5,507 bases of DNA from Deltaproteobacteria bacterium (GCA_003249585.1 QKIM01000101.1:1-5507), one strand, 5' to 3'; numbered from the stretch's first letter, positions 1 through 5,507 are shown. Made by a program: numbers and translations. Notes: generated by a model not told the origin, from the sequence alone.

Positions 1-2
1 TG

Positions 3-521
3 GATGAAGGCTTCGTCTGGCTGTGCGACCTCATGACCGCGGTGTCCGAGGCCCAGCATACGGTCCAGCAGCCCGAGGTCGACGCCTACTTCGGTCATCA
101 GTGCCGCGCGCGCCTCGTGCACCTGCTCCCGCGGGCCAGAAACACCCTTGACATCTGCGTCTACACCATCACGGACAGGGAAGTGGGCAAGGCCATCCTC
201 ACGGCCAAGAACACGCGCGTCAAGGTTCGTATCATCACGGACCTCGACAAGGTGGAAGCCCCCGGGAGCGACATCCGGTATCTCGAGCGCAACGGGGTCT
301 TCGTCAAGGTCAACTCCGGGGAGGCCATGATGCACCACAAGTTCGCCCTCATAGACAGCCGTACCCTCATCACGGGCTCCTACAACTGGACCGTGGGAGC
401 CGCCACCCACAACAGCGAGAACTTCATCGTCACCAACGCGCCACAGGCCATCGAGGCCTTCCAGCAGGAATTCTGCACCCTGTGGGAGAGCTGCAGCTGG
501 CTCTCCGTCGAGCCGAGGTAG
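3..521 (+). CDS. Phospholipase D-superfamily single-HKD protein (Nuc/MitoPLD-like), probably 5'-partial
   Basis: This is a PLD-superfamily phosphodiesterase domain, expected to cut a nucleic-acid or phospholipid phosphodiester through a covalent phosphohistidine. Numbering from the ATG at 33, the core strand DICVYTITD (40-48) is followed by VKVRIITD (63-70), the HKD motif H101-x-K103-x4-D108, then GSYNW (115-119) and an SEN motif (128-130). Only one HKD is present, so an active enzyme would have to dimerise, as Nuc and MitoPLD do. The frame stays open upstream to the window edge (DEGFVWLCDL precedes Met), and no Shine-Dalgarno sequence precedes the ATG at 33. The true start is therefore probably outside the window and the protein has more N-terminal sequence. 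No signal peptide or membrane helix is visible in this part. It converges on the methyltransferase gene. Whether the substrate is DNA, RNA or lipid cannot be decided here. The superfamily call is firm; the start is not. Confidence 0.88.
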   Translation, partial: DEGFVWLCDLMTAVSEAQHTVQQPEVDAYFGHQCRARLVHLLPRARNTLDICVYTITDREVGKAILTAKNTRVKVRIITDLDKVEAPGSDIRYLERNGVFVKVNSGEAMMHHKFALIDSRTLITGSYNWTVGAATHNSENFIVTNAPQAIEAFQQEFCTLWESCSWLSVEPR

Positions 522-524
522 GCA

Positions 525-579
525 GGCCGACCATCGCACGAGGGAGGGAACGCGATGGTGGACCTGGCGCCGGTCGGCC
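525..579. terminator. Inverted repeats in convergent spacer; possible bidirectional terminator
   Basis: The 104-bp gap between the two convergent genes holds two perfect 8-bp inverted repeats. GGCCGACC (525-532) pairs with GGTCGGCC (572-579). Nested inside, ACCATCGC (530-537) pairs with GCGATGGT (552-559) around a 14-nt loop. They share bases 530-532, so they compete in part. The position between two stop codons suits a transcript end for both genes. Neither arm is followed by a T-run, so it does not look like a classical intrinsic terminator. The structure is seen; the role is inferred. Confidence 0.3.
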
Positions 580-625
580 GCGTGGGCCTTAGCACGCAAG
601 GCGCGAGGAGACCTGCTTCCCCCTT

Positions 626-1510
626 TCAGATCGGACGCGTGATGGCCGTGCGCGAGAAGCCGCCGGCCAGAGGCACCACCCGCACAACCAGATCCCCGCG
701 CTCGGACAGGGGCGCCTCGAAGAAGGGCAGCGAGGGAGCATAGAAGAAGGTCCCCCCCGGCTTCAGCGAGGAGAGGATCCGCAGAAACAGCGCCTGGTAC
801 TCGGGCAGCCTCGCGGGCTCGTGACGGGCCGTGTAGAGGATGTGGTTGGACAGGGCGGCGTTGGAGATGACCGTCCCGTGTGCTGCGCGAGGGTAGTCGG
901 CCTGGAACCAGTCCTCCCGGCTCACCCCCGGGGCAGGTTCGGCCAGCCGATCGAAGCCCCGGGCGTCCACCCCCAGCGCCCGAAGTGCGGCGACGAGCCC
1001 CCCGCTGCGCCCGCACCCGATGTCGAGGACCGGCGCCATGAGCTCGCTGGTGGTCACGCCGAGGAGGCGGAGCTGGAAGGGCGCCGAGTACTCCTCGCAC
1101 ACCACGTTGCCCAGCACCTGCTCGGCGCCGATGGCACGGGCGACGTCAGCCGGGTAGAGGTCGGCGAGCCACTGCGCGAGACGAGGAAAGTGTTCCGTCA
1201 GGAGGACCGCTTCCACATCGCCCCCGTCCCGCATCCGCTGGAAGGTCTCGGCGTAGATGGCCTCGGCCTCGGCGACCTTGGCGGGGCTCACCTGCACGAA
1301 CTGGTTGACCAGGAGCACCTCCTCCACCAGCGCCTGGGCCGCGTAGGAGACGAGGTCCCCAGCGACCTCCTCCCTGCTGTCCACGATGCTCTGCAGCGCG
1401 CCCCTGAACGCACCGTTCACCTCGAACAGCTCCCGTGCCCTCGGGTTGAACAGATTCTTCTGGCGGTTTCCCCTGATCTGCTCGGTGATGTGCTGTCTCA
1501 GATGGTCCAT
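626..1510 (-). CDS. Class I SAM-dependent methyltransferase with uncharacterised N-terminal domain
   Basis: A 294-residue cytoplasmic protein with a C-terminal Rossmann-type methyltransferase domain. Motif I, the SAM-binding loop, is VLDIGCGRSGG (161-171). The second-strand acidic residue is D187 in ARGFDR, TVISNAALSNH (213-223) sits where motif IV falls, and LKPGGTFFYAPS (249-260) is the usual strand-5 'LKPGG' segment. Residues 1-140 are mostly helical and charged and match no family I recognise; residues 140-160 (EEYSAPFQLRLLGVTTSELM) lead into the catalytic fold. The start at 1510 is chosen over a longer reading (to 1600) because GGAGGT lies 4 nt upstream of this ATG, and the longer extension is Arg/Cys-rich and unlike a protein N-terminus. 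The substrate is unknown: the motif IV region lacks the NPPY signature of N6-adenine/glutamine enzymes, so a small-molecule or O-/C-methyltransferase is as likely. It is transcribed away from the Tim44/TerB operon. Confidence 0.85.
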   Translation of the reverse strand: MDHLRQHITEQIRGNRQKNLFNPRARELFEVNGAFRGALQSIVDSREEVAGDLVSYAAQALVEEVLLVNQFVQVSPAKVAEAEAIYAETFQRMRDGGDVEAVLLTEHFPRLAQWLADLYPADVARAIGAEQVLGNVVCEEYSAPFQLRLLGVTTSELMAPVLDIGCGRSGGLVAALRALGVDARGFDRLAEPAPGVSREDWFQADYPRAAHGTVISNAALSNHILYTARHEPARLPEYQALFLRILSSLKPGGTFFYAPSLPFFEAPLSERGDLVVRVVPLAGGFSRTAITRPI

Positions 1511-1514
1511 ACCC

Positions 1515-1520
1515 ACCTCC
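1515..1520 (-). promoter_or_regulatory. Shine-Dalgarno of the methyltransferase gene
   Basis: The minus strand reads GGAGGT followed by GGGT and the ATG at 1510-1508. This near-consensus site at close spacing fixes the start and rules out the 30-residue upstream extension. Confidence 0.8.
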
Positions 1521-1526
1521 GTCCCT

Positions 1527-1557
1527 TGTATGTGCACAAAGCCGCTCCCCCTGTCAA
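1527..1557 (-). promoter_or_regulatory. Possible sigma-70 promoter for the methyltransferase gene
   Basis: The minus strand has a perfect -35 box TTGACA (1557-1552), notable in GC-rich sequence. The -10 is weak: CACATA at 17-nt spacing (1534-1529) or CATACA at 19-nt spacing (1532-1527). A start of transcription a few bases on would leave only about 10-15 nt before the start codon, just enough for the Shine-Dalgarno. The -35 is clear and the remainder is uncertain. Confidence 0.3.
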
Positions 1558-1634
1558 GTCGGCATCGGCGCGCTCGGTGACCCAAACACCTCCTCTCCAC
1601 AGCCTCATTCCCTGCTATGGGACACGACGCTTTG

Positions 1635-1643
1635 TGCTATGAT
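1635..1643 (+). promoter_or_regulatory. Extended -10 promoter for the Tim44/TerB operon
   Basis: TGCTATGAT matches an extended -10 element (TG-n-TATAAT with one mismatch) in an otherwise GC-rich region. No good -35 lies 16-18 nt upstream (the bases there read roughly CTATGG), which is tolerable for extended -10 promoters. Transcription would begin near 1650 and give a leader of about 148 nt before the ATG at 1798. It is the best-looking promoter upstream of the two-gene operon, and the 4-bp gene overlap there leaves no room for another. Confidence 0.45.
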
Positions 1644-1653
1644 GAGCGCCTGA

Positions 1654-1776
1654 TGGTCCAGGAGATGTAACTCTGCCGCGCGCGAGGGAACCCGTTGCGG
1701 TCAGCCAGGATGGGCACCTGCCCGCTCCCCCTGCCCACGATCCCGGCCGCGCGAATAAGGCCGTGCCCCTGGACCA
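1654..1776 (+). repeat. Leader region closed by a 9-bp inverted repeat
   Basis: TGGTCCAGG (1654-1662) is the exact reverse complement of CCTGGACCA (1768-1776). Together they enclose almost the whole predicted leader and stop just before the Shine-Dalgarno of the first operon gene. Inside, GGGC-ACCT-GCCC (1712-1723) could form a tight hairpin, or TGGGCA (1711-1716) could instead pair with TGCCCA (1732-1737), giving mutually exclusive folds. No known riboswitch class is recognised. In GC-rich DNA a 9-bp match over this span is only moderately surprising, so a structured leader is a suggestion. The rest of the divergent region 1511-1797 holds no gene that I can support. Confidence 0.3.
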
Positions 1777-1784
1777 GAACCGTT

Positions 1785-1792
1785 GAGAGAGG
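1785..1792 (+). promoter_or_regulatory. Shine-Dalgarno that decides the start at 1798
   Basis: The purine run GAGAGAGG ends 5 nt before the ATG at 1798. A TTG in frame at 1783 would place this run inside the coding sequence and add Arg-Glu-Ala-Pro ahead of the signal peptide, so ATG 1798 is preferred. Confidence 0.65.
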
Positions 1793-1797
1793 CCCCC

Positions 1798-3591
1798 ATG
1801 AAGCGCACACTCCGCCCTGTTGAAATGTTGCTCTCCACCCTCATCCTCTGGCTCGGCCCCGCGGCCGACGCCCTCGCCCGCGCCGGTGGCGGGGGTGGCG
1901 GCGGGGGTGGCGGCGGTGGCGTCGGGAGCTACAGCTCGAGTGGAGGGGGAGGCATGGACGGAACGGTCCTGGTCGTCATCCTCCTCATCGGACTGCTCCT
2001 GGCGGTCATATCTCTGCTCATGCACTGGTCCAGGGAGCAGGACAAGAGCGTGCAGGCGCAAAAGGCGCGCGCGAGGTATGCCGAACGATTTCCGGACGTC
2101 CCCTTGGAGGACCTGCTCCCCAGGATGGAGGAGCTCTTCCTTTCGGTACAGAAGGCATGGAGTGACGCCGGCATGGCCCCCGTACGCCGCTGGCTCTCCG
2201 ACGGCGTCTATCAGCGGTTCACGGTCCAGCTCCGCATGATGCGGCAGGTGGGCGCCACCAACCACCTGAGCCAGATCCGGGTCCTCGACATGGCCCCCGT
2301 CGCCTTCACCGTCAGCGGCCGCTACGCGCTGCTGCGCATCGAATTCTCCTGCATGATGGTCGATGAGATGCGCTGCAGGACGATTCCCGCCTTCTCCTAC
2401 AACGACCCCTCAACTTTCAGGGAGTACTGGACCTTCCTGTGCGCCACCGATGCGCAGGGAAAACTCGATCTCACCGCAGACGCCTGTCCCTCCTGCGGCG
2501 CGCCTCTCCCCTCCAGCATCGGTGAGGTCTGCCGCTGCGAGTCCTGCGGCAACCTGCTCAACACCGGCGCCTTTGGCTGGGTGCTCACGGAAATCTCCCA
2601 AAACGACCGGGACGAGGGCCGTGACAAGGGCAGCGCGAAGGTTGGAGGCCTGGCAGACCAGATCCGGCGGCTCCAACAGGAGGACCCGGACTTCCTCCCG
2701 GCCCAGCTCGAGGATCGTGCCTCCAATATCCTCATGCAGCTGCAATGGGCGAGGACCACGGGGGCTCCGGGCGTCCTCGCCCGCTTCACGGAACCACAGC
2801 TGCTCAAGCGTCTCGAAGAAGAGATCGACGACAGGGTATACTTCTTCCGGCTCTACACCGAGAGCGTCCGGCTCATGGAACTGCTGGAGACCAAGACCGG
2901 CGAGATCGAGGCCGCGGTATCCGTAACCTACAACTACCTGCGCTTCCAAAAACAGGGCAAGGGCGAGTGGGATGCCCTTGAGCCCAATGTCCTCCAGCGC
3001 CAGCGCTTCTTCGTGTTCCGCCGTCGCAAGGGCGTCAAGACAGGATCAAAGAGCGTGTACGCCCTCGTCTGCCCAGCCTGCGGCGGCCCCCTGGGCGACA
3101 CGGTCGATCCCTCCTGCCAATATTGTGGGGTCTCGTTCACATCCGGCGAACACGACTGGCGCCTCGTGGACATCCTCTCGGAACACCAGATCCATGTGTA
3201 CCAGGCCCGCATCTCCGGCAAAAACAAGATCCTGACCACCGGCGGGGCCGACTCCGCCGACCTGGGCAGTGTCTCGGAGATCGCCTTCCGCAACAGCCTC
3301 GCGGTCATGGGCTGTGACGGGATCTTCAACGATGCAGAGCGCGCCTACACGATGAAACTGGCGAAGCAGTGGAAGATTCCTCAGGACCACGTCGAGGAGT
3401 GGATCGGGCTCGCCCTTCGTCGCAGGCTCCCCGTCACCTTCCCAGCCCGCGATCACCTCAGGAAGCGGGTCGTGGCGCTCATGTACGAGGCGGCCATGGC
3501 CGACGGGGTCATCAGCCCCGAAGAGCAGGCGTTCCTGGATTCCCTGATTTCGAGCAGCGCGGACCAGGACGCGGGAGCCGGGGAACCATGA
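1798..3591 (+). CDS. Membrane-anchored Tim44-like / zinc-ribbon / TerB-like protein, first paralogue
   Basis: A 597-residue protein of unknown function. In order: basic N-terminus and hydrophobic signal peptide (1-27, likely cut in ALA-RA), twelve consecutive Gly (30-41), one membrane helix (about 56-75) followed by basic residues, which puts the remainder in the cytoplasm. Then come Tim44-like module 1 (about 103-225, with FREYWTFL at 207-214), zinc ribbon 1 (C230/C233/C247/C250) ending in GWVLTEI, Tim44-like module 2 (about 295-424, starting DPDFLP), zinc ribbon 2 (C425/C428/C440/C443) ending in DWRLVDIL, and a TerB-like helical domain (about 492-583) with acidic motifs CDGIFNDAE and ADGVISPEE. 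Tim44 domains have an NTF2-like fold and act at membranes in mitochondrial import; TerB is linked to tellurite and envelope-stress systems. No catalytic residues are seen, so an adaptor or chaperone role is inferred. Its TGA overlaps the next ATG. The Tim44 call is firmer for module 1 than for module 2. Confidence 0.87.
   Translation: MKRTLRPVEMLLSTLILWLGPAADALARAGGGGGGGGGGGGVGSYSSSGGGGMDGTVLVVILLIGLLLAVISLLMHWSREQDKSVQAQKARARYAERFPDVPLEDLLPRMEELFLSVQKAWSDAGMAPVRRWLSDGVYQRFTVQLRMMRQVGATNHLSQIRVLDMAPVAFTVSGRYALLRIEFSCMMVDEMRCRTIPAFSYNDPSTFREYWTFLCATDAQGKLDLTADACPSCGAPLPSSIGEVCRCESCGNLLNTGAFGWVLTEISQNDRDEGRDKGSAKVGGLADQIRRLQQEDPDFLPAQLEDRASNILMQLQWARTTGAPGVLARFTEPQLLKRLEEEIDDRVYFFRLYTESVRLMELLETKTGEIEAAVSVTYNYLRFQKQGKGEWDALEPNVLQRQRFFVFRRRKGVKTGSKSVYALVCPACGGPLGDTVDPSCQYCGVSFTSGEHDWRLVDILSEHQIHVYQARISGKNKILTTGGADSADLGSVSEIAFRNSLAVMGCDGIFNDAERAYTMKLAKQWKIPQDHVEEWIGLALRRRLPVTFPARDHLRKRVVALMYEAAMADGVISPEEQAFLDSLISSSADQDAGAGEP
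1885..1920 (+). repeat. Poly-glycine coding tract with 12-bp tandem repeat
   Basis: Twelve Gly codons in a row (GGT, GGC and GGG mixed). Within them GGCGGGGGTGGC occurs twice back to back (1888-1899 and 1900-1911). Because the unit is a multiple of three, replication slippage would change tract length without breaking the frame. It encodes the flexible linker between signal peptide and membrane helix. Confidence 0.75.
3487..3536 (+). repeat. 50-bp near-identical direct repeat, copy 1
   Basis: This segment matches 5328-5377 at 49 of 50 positions; the only difference is GAA versus GAG at the third base of a Glu codon. It encodes the second acidic motif of the TerB-like domain. The preceding 9 bases that match (GCGCTCATG, 3475-3483) lie at the same offset, 1841 bp from copy 2. 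Elsewhere the two genes use different synonymous codons. Confidence 0.9.
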
Positions 3592-5495
3592 GCCAGAAAC
3601 CGGGCACATTCGGGAGACTCCTGCTTTGGCTGACCACCACCACCTGGGTCCAGGTGTGCCTGGCCTCCTCCGCCTGGGCGCGGGCCGGCGGCGCAGGCGG
3701 GAGTGGAGGAGGAGGAGGTGGTGGTGGTGGAGCGGGGGGTGATGGGGGAACCGGATTCGAAGGGTTTGGAGAGCTTTTGTTCATGCTGTTCGAGGAGCCC
3801 GCGGTGTTGGTCCTCGTCCTCATCATCCTGGCCTTCATCGGGCTCTACTATCTGTATCAGTATCCACTCACCCCCTCCTCCCCCAGGGGGAGCAGCCCCG
3901 AGGGCAGCAAGGAAACGCCGCATTGTGTCCTGGCTCTCGGCGTCATCGACGCGCTCAAATCGGATGTGGCAAAACTCTATGTCGAGGTCCAGCAGGCCTG
4001 GAGCAATGGCGACATAAAACCGGTTCGCCAGTGGCTCACAGACGGTGTCTACCAGCATCTTCAGCGGCAGCTCCAGATGATGGCCCAGATAAAATCCACC
4101 AACACCCTCAGCGATATCGCCGCCCCGACGGTACGATTTGTCAGCGCGCAGGAGAGCGGTCGATACACTGCCGTTCTTTTGCAGGTCACCGCCAGCCTCG
4201 GTGACAGGCTGGACTGCGGTGTCCTCCCGGAGTTCGGCTATGAGGTGAAGGAGACGTTCACAGAGTACTGGTCCTTCATCCGGGCCAGCGGCGCCTCGGG
4301 TGCGGCGGGGATCAGACACGACAGCTGCCCCTCCTGCGCGGCCCCCCTGCCTCATGATCGCGGAACGGTCTGGAGGTGCGAAGCCTGCGGCAGCCTCCTC
4401 AACACGGGCCGATACAACTGGGTCCTGGCGGGCATCTCCCAGAGCGGGTTCCAGGGACGGACACAGGGAAGCAGCTACTACAACGGGGGCATCGACGAAC
4501 AGATCGCCCGGCTGCAGAAGGAGGATCCCGATTTTCTTCCCCTGCGCATCGAAGACCACGCGGCCAATGTATTCATGCAGATGGAGTGGGCCCGGACGTC
4601 TCGGAATCCGGATGTCCTCTCCCGCTTCACGGACCCGGACTTTCTCCCGACCCTGCTGCACACTCTGGAGCAAAGCCACTGCCACTACTATCGCCTCTAT
4701 CTCGACGGGGTCCACCTGCTTGAGCTCAACGCGACCCCGACCCAGGAGATCGAGGCGGCCGTCTATCTGGTCTATTCATCGCTGCGTCTGAACAGGAGCG
4801 ATGGTGTGTGGAAAAAGGAAGACGCTGGCATCATCCGGCGACGCATGGTGCTGCTGTTCCGTCGCCGAGCCGGCACGATCTCCCCGGAGCGGAGTCTGTA
4901 CGCGCTGGTCTGTCCCTCCTGCGGCGCCCCCATGGGAGAGACGGTCGATGCGGTCTGCGCCTACTGCGGGGCCTCCTTCGTGACCGGCGAGCACGACTGG
5001 CGATTTGCGGGAATTCTCCAGGAACAGGAGATTGCCCCATATCAGAAAGCCATCTCATCGCAAAATCGGATTTTTCCCTTGCCCCCCTCGCTCTTCGAGG
5101 ATCTGGGGAGCGTGTCGGGGATCGCCTTCCGAAACATGCTGGCGGTCATGGCCTGTGATGGTCCCCTGAATGACGAGGAACTGCGCACCATGGAGGCGCT
5201 GGCGGCCCGATGGCACGTCGGGGCGGCACAACTGAAAGATGACAGGTGGAAGGCGGTACGGGGCCTGCTCCCCGTGACTTTCCCCGTCCGACCTCACCTG
5301 AGAAGACGCGTCGCCGCGCTCATGCGTGAGGCGGCCATGGCCGACGGGGTCATCAGCCCCGAGGAGCAGGCGTTCCTCACCAGGGTTCTTCGACTGCACA
5401 AAATGATTCCGCCGCCGATCCCCCAGAGGGTGTCGGTGCCTGGAGGGGAGCCGGGCGCGCCCTCCCAGCCTCCGTCTCCCGCAGGGAAGCCATGA
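3588..5495 (+). CDS. Membrane-anchored Tim44-like / zinc-ribbon / TerB-like protein, second paralogue
   Basis: A 635-residue paralogue of the upstream gene with the same architecture. Signal peptide 1-31 (AWA-RA junction), Gly-rich tract 34-54 with nine Gly in a row (40-48), membrane helix about 71-90, Tim44-like module 1 (about 125-245, FTEYWSFI), zinc ribbon 1 (C247/C250/C264/C267) ending NWVLAGI, Tim44-like module 2 (about 312-441, DPDFLP start), zinc ribbon 2 (C442/C445/C457/C460) ending GEHDWRFAGIL, TerB-like domain (about 510-600) with CDGPLNDEE and ADGVISPEE, then a Pro-rich tail (606-635) absent from the first paralogue. All eight zinc-ligand cysteines and both acidic motifs are kept, so both copies look functional. 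The start at 3588 is chosen because the signal peptide follows directly and ATGA overlaps the previous stop; upstream in-frame sequence is Arg-rich shadow reading. Co-expression by translational coupling suggests the two products work together, perhaps as a hetero-oligomer. Biochemical function unknown. Confidence 0.87.
   Translation: MSQKPGTFGRLLLWLTTTTWVQVCLASSAWARAGGAGGSGGGGGGGGGAGGDGGTGFEGFGELLFMLFEEPAVLVLVLIILAFIGLYYLYQYPLTPSSPRGSSPEGSKETPHCVLALGVIDALKSDVAKLYVEVQQAWSNGDIKPVRQWLTDGVYQHLQRQLQMMAQIKSTNTLSDIAAPTVRFVSAQESGRYTAVLLQVTASLGDRLDCGVLPEFGYEVKETFTEYWSFIRASGASGAAGIRHDSCPSCAAPLPHDRGTVWRCEACGSLLNTGRYNWVLAGISQSGFQGRTQGSSYYNGGIDEQIARLQKEDPDFLPLRIEDHAANVFMQMEWARTSRNPDVLSRFTDPDFLPTLLHTLEQSHCHYYRLYLDGVHLLELNATPTQEIEAAVYLVYSSLRLNRSDGVWKKEDAGIIRRRMVLLFRRRAGTISPERSLYALVCPSCGAPMGETVDAVCAYCGASFVTGEHDWRFAGILQEQEIAPYQKAISSQNRIFPLPPSLFEDLGSVSGIAFRNMLAVMACDGPLNDEELRTMEALAARWHVGAAQLKDDRWKAVRGLLPVTFPVRPHLRRRVAALMREAAMADGVISPEEQAFLTRVLRLHKMIPPPIPQRVSVPGGEPGAPSQPPSPAGKP
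3705..3731 (+). repeat. GGA/GGT trinucleotide run encoding glycine
   Basis: Four GGA codons are followed by four GGT codons and one GGA, giving nine glycines in the signal-peptide to membrane-helix linker. The codon pattern differs from the tract of the first paralogue (no GGC or GGG), so the tracts appear to have expanded independently. In-frame slippage could alter the length. Confidence 0.75.
5328..5377 (+). repeat. 50-bp near-identical direct repeat, copy 2
   Basis: Partner of 3487-3536, one mismatch at 5363. It encodes the same EAAMADGVISPEEQAF stretch using the same codon for 15 of 16 residues. Confidence 0.9.
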
Positions 5496-5507
5496 TCTCG
5501 GGAGTCC
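5492..5507 (+). CDS. Start of a probable third operon gene (5'-partial fragment only)
   Basis: An ATG at 5492-5494 overlaps the TGA of the second paralogue (5493-5495) in an ATGA arrangement, exactly as at 3588-3591. A purine-rich AGGGAAG lies just upstream (about 5483-5489). Only M-I-S-G-V is readable, so nothing can be said of the product. The repeated overlap style is the only support, and the start could be chance. Confidence 0.45.

Noticed and set aside
821..1642. 273-codon plus-strand reading frame opposite the methyltransferase
   Set aside because: It is a shadow of the minus-strand gene in GC-rich DNA: the His/Gly/Val/Glu-rich translation has no motif, whereas the opposite strand shows a clear SAM-binding motif and strong ribosome site.
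1639..1670. Tiny upstream reading frames MMSA and MVQEM joined by TGATG in the leader
   Set aside because: The first overlaps the predicted -10 element and neither has a ribosome site. Frames this short arise readily by chance.
1511..1797. tRNA, other RNA gene or riboswitch in the divergent region
   Set aside because: No cloverleaf, T-loop consensus or known riboswitch core can be made out; only the inverted repeats reported above.
1615..2265. 216-codon minus-strand reading frame over the operon leader and first gene
   Set aside because: It is antisense to the signal peptide and Tim44 coding region, composition is biased and there is no domain.
3369..3587. 73-residue N-terminal extension of the second paralogue
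   Set aside because: It overlaps the first paralogue in another frame, is Arg/Gly-rich, and would bury the signal peptide. The ATGA start at 3588 fits the protein and the operon.
3453..4715. 420-codon minus-strand reading frame opposite the paralogue junction
   Set aside because: It spans the end of one paralogue and most of the next, no recognisable domain or ribosome site is seen, and it converts the Gly tract into a Pro/Ser/Thr-type run. This is a GC-rich antisense shadow.
1..5507. CRISPR array, insertion sequence, attachment site or toxin-antitoxin pair
   Set aside because: No regularly spaced repeats, transposase or integrase motifs, terminal repeats or small toxin/antitoxin gene pairs are present. 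The direct repeats seen lie within coding sequence of paralogues.

Overview
This window comes from a GC-rich bacterium (strong G/C preference at third codon positions, Shine-Dalgarno-led starts, ATGA operon overlaps). The membrane-anchored Tim44/TerB-type proteins would suit a myxobacterial or other former-deltaproteobacterial genome. That placement is inference only, because the window holds no phylogenetic marker gene.

The left part holds two unrelated genes facing each other. At the left edge is the 3' part of a single-HKD phospholipase D-superfamily protein of the Nuc/MitoPLD type (plus strand, stop at 521). Its true start is probably outside the window. After a 104-bp spacer with overlapping inverted repeats comes a class I SAM-dependent methyltransferase on the minus strand (626-1510), with a strong Shine-Dalgarno sequence and an uncharacterised helical N-terminal half. 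A 287-bp divergent region (1511-1797) follows. It carries a TTGACA box facing the methyltransferase, an extended -10 promoter facing right, and a roughly 150-nt leader bracketed by a 9-bp inverted repeat.

The right part (1798 to the end) is an operon of two tandem paralogues, 597 and 635 residues, joined by an ATGA overlap. Both have the same layout: signal peptide, poly-glycine tract, one transmembrane helix, Tim44-like module, four-cysteine zinc ribbon, second Tim44-like module, second zinc ribbon, and a TerB-like helical domain with two DG-x(n)-E acidic motifs. The predicted topology puts everything after the membrane helix in the cytoplasm. The second paralogue's stop again overlaps an ATG (5492), so a third coupled gene probably begins at the window edge.

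The most interesting content is this pair of duplicated, internally repeated, membrane-tethered proteins. No enzymatic active site is visible in them. The likeliest reading is a membrane-anchored adaptor, chaperone or stress-sensing complex made of both paralogues, but its function is not known from the sequence. A 50-bp stretch near the 3' ends of the two genes is identical at 49 positions, although the genes differ freely elsewhere, which suggests local gene conversion. The sequence gives no direct evidence that the phospholipase or methyltransferase genes work with the operon.
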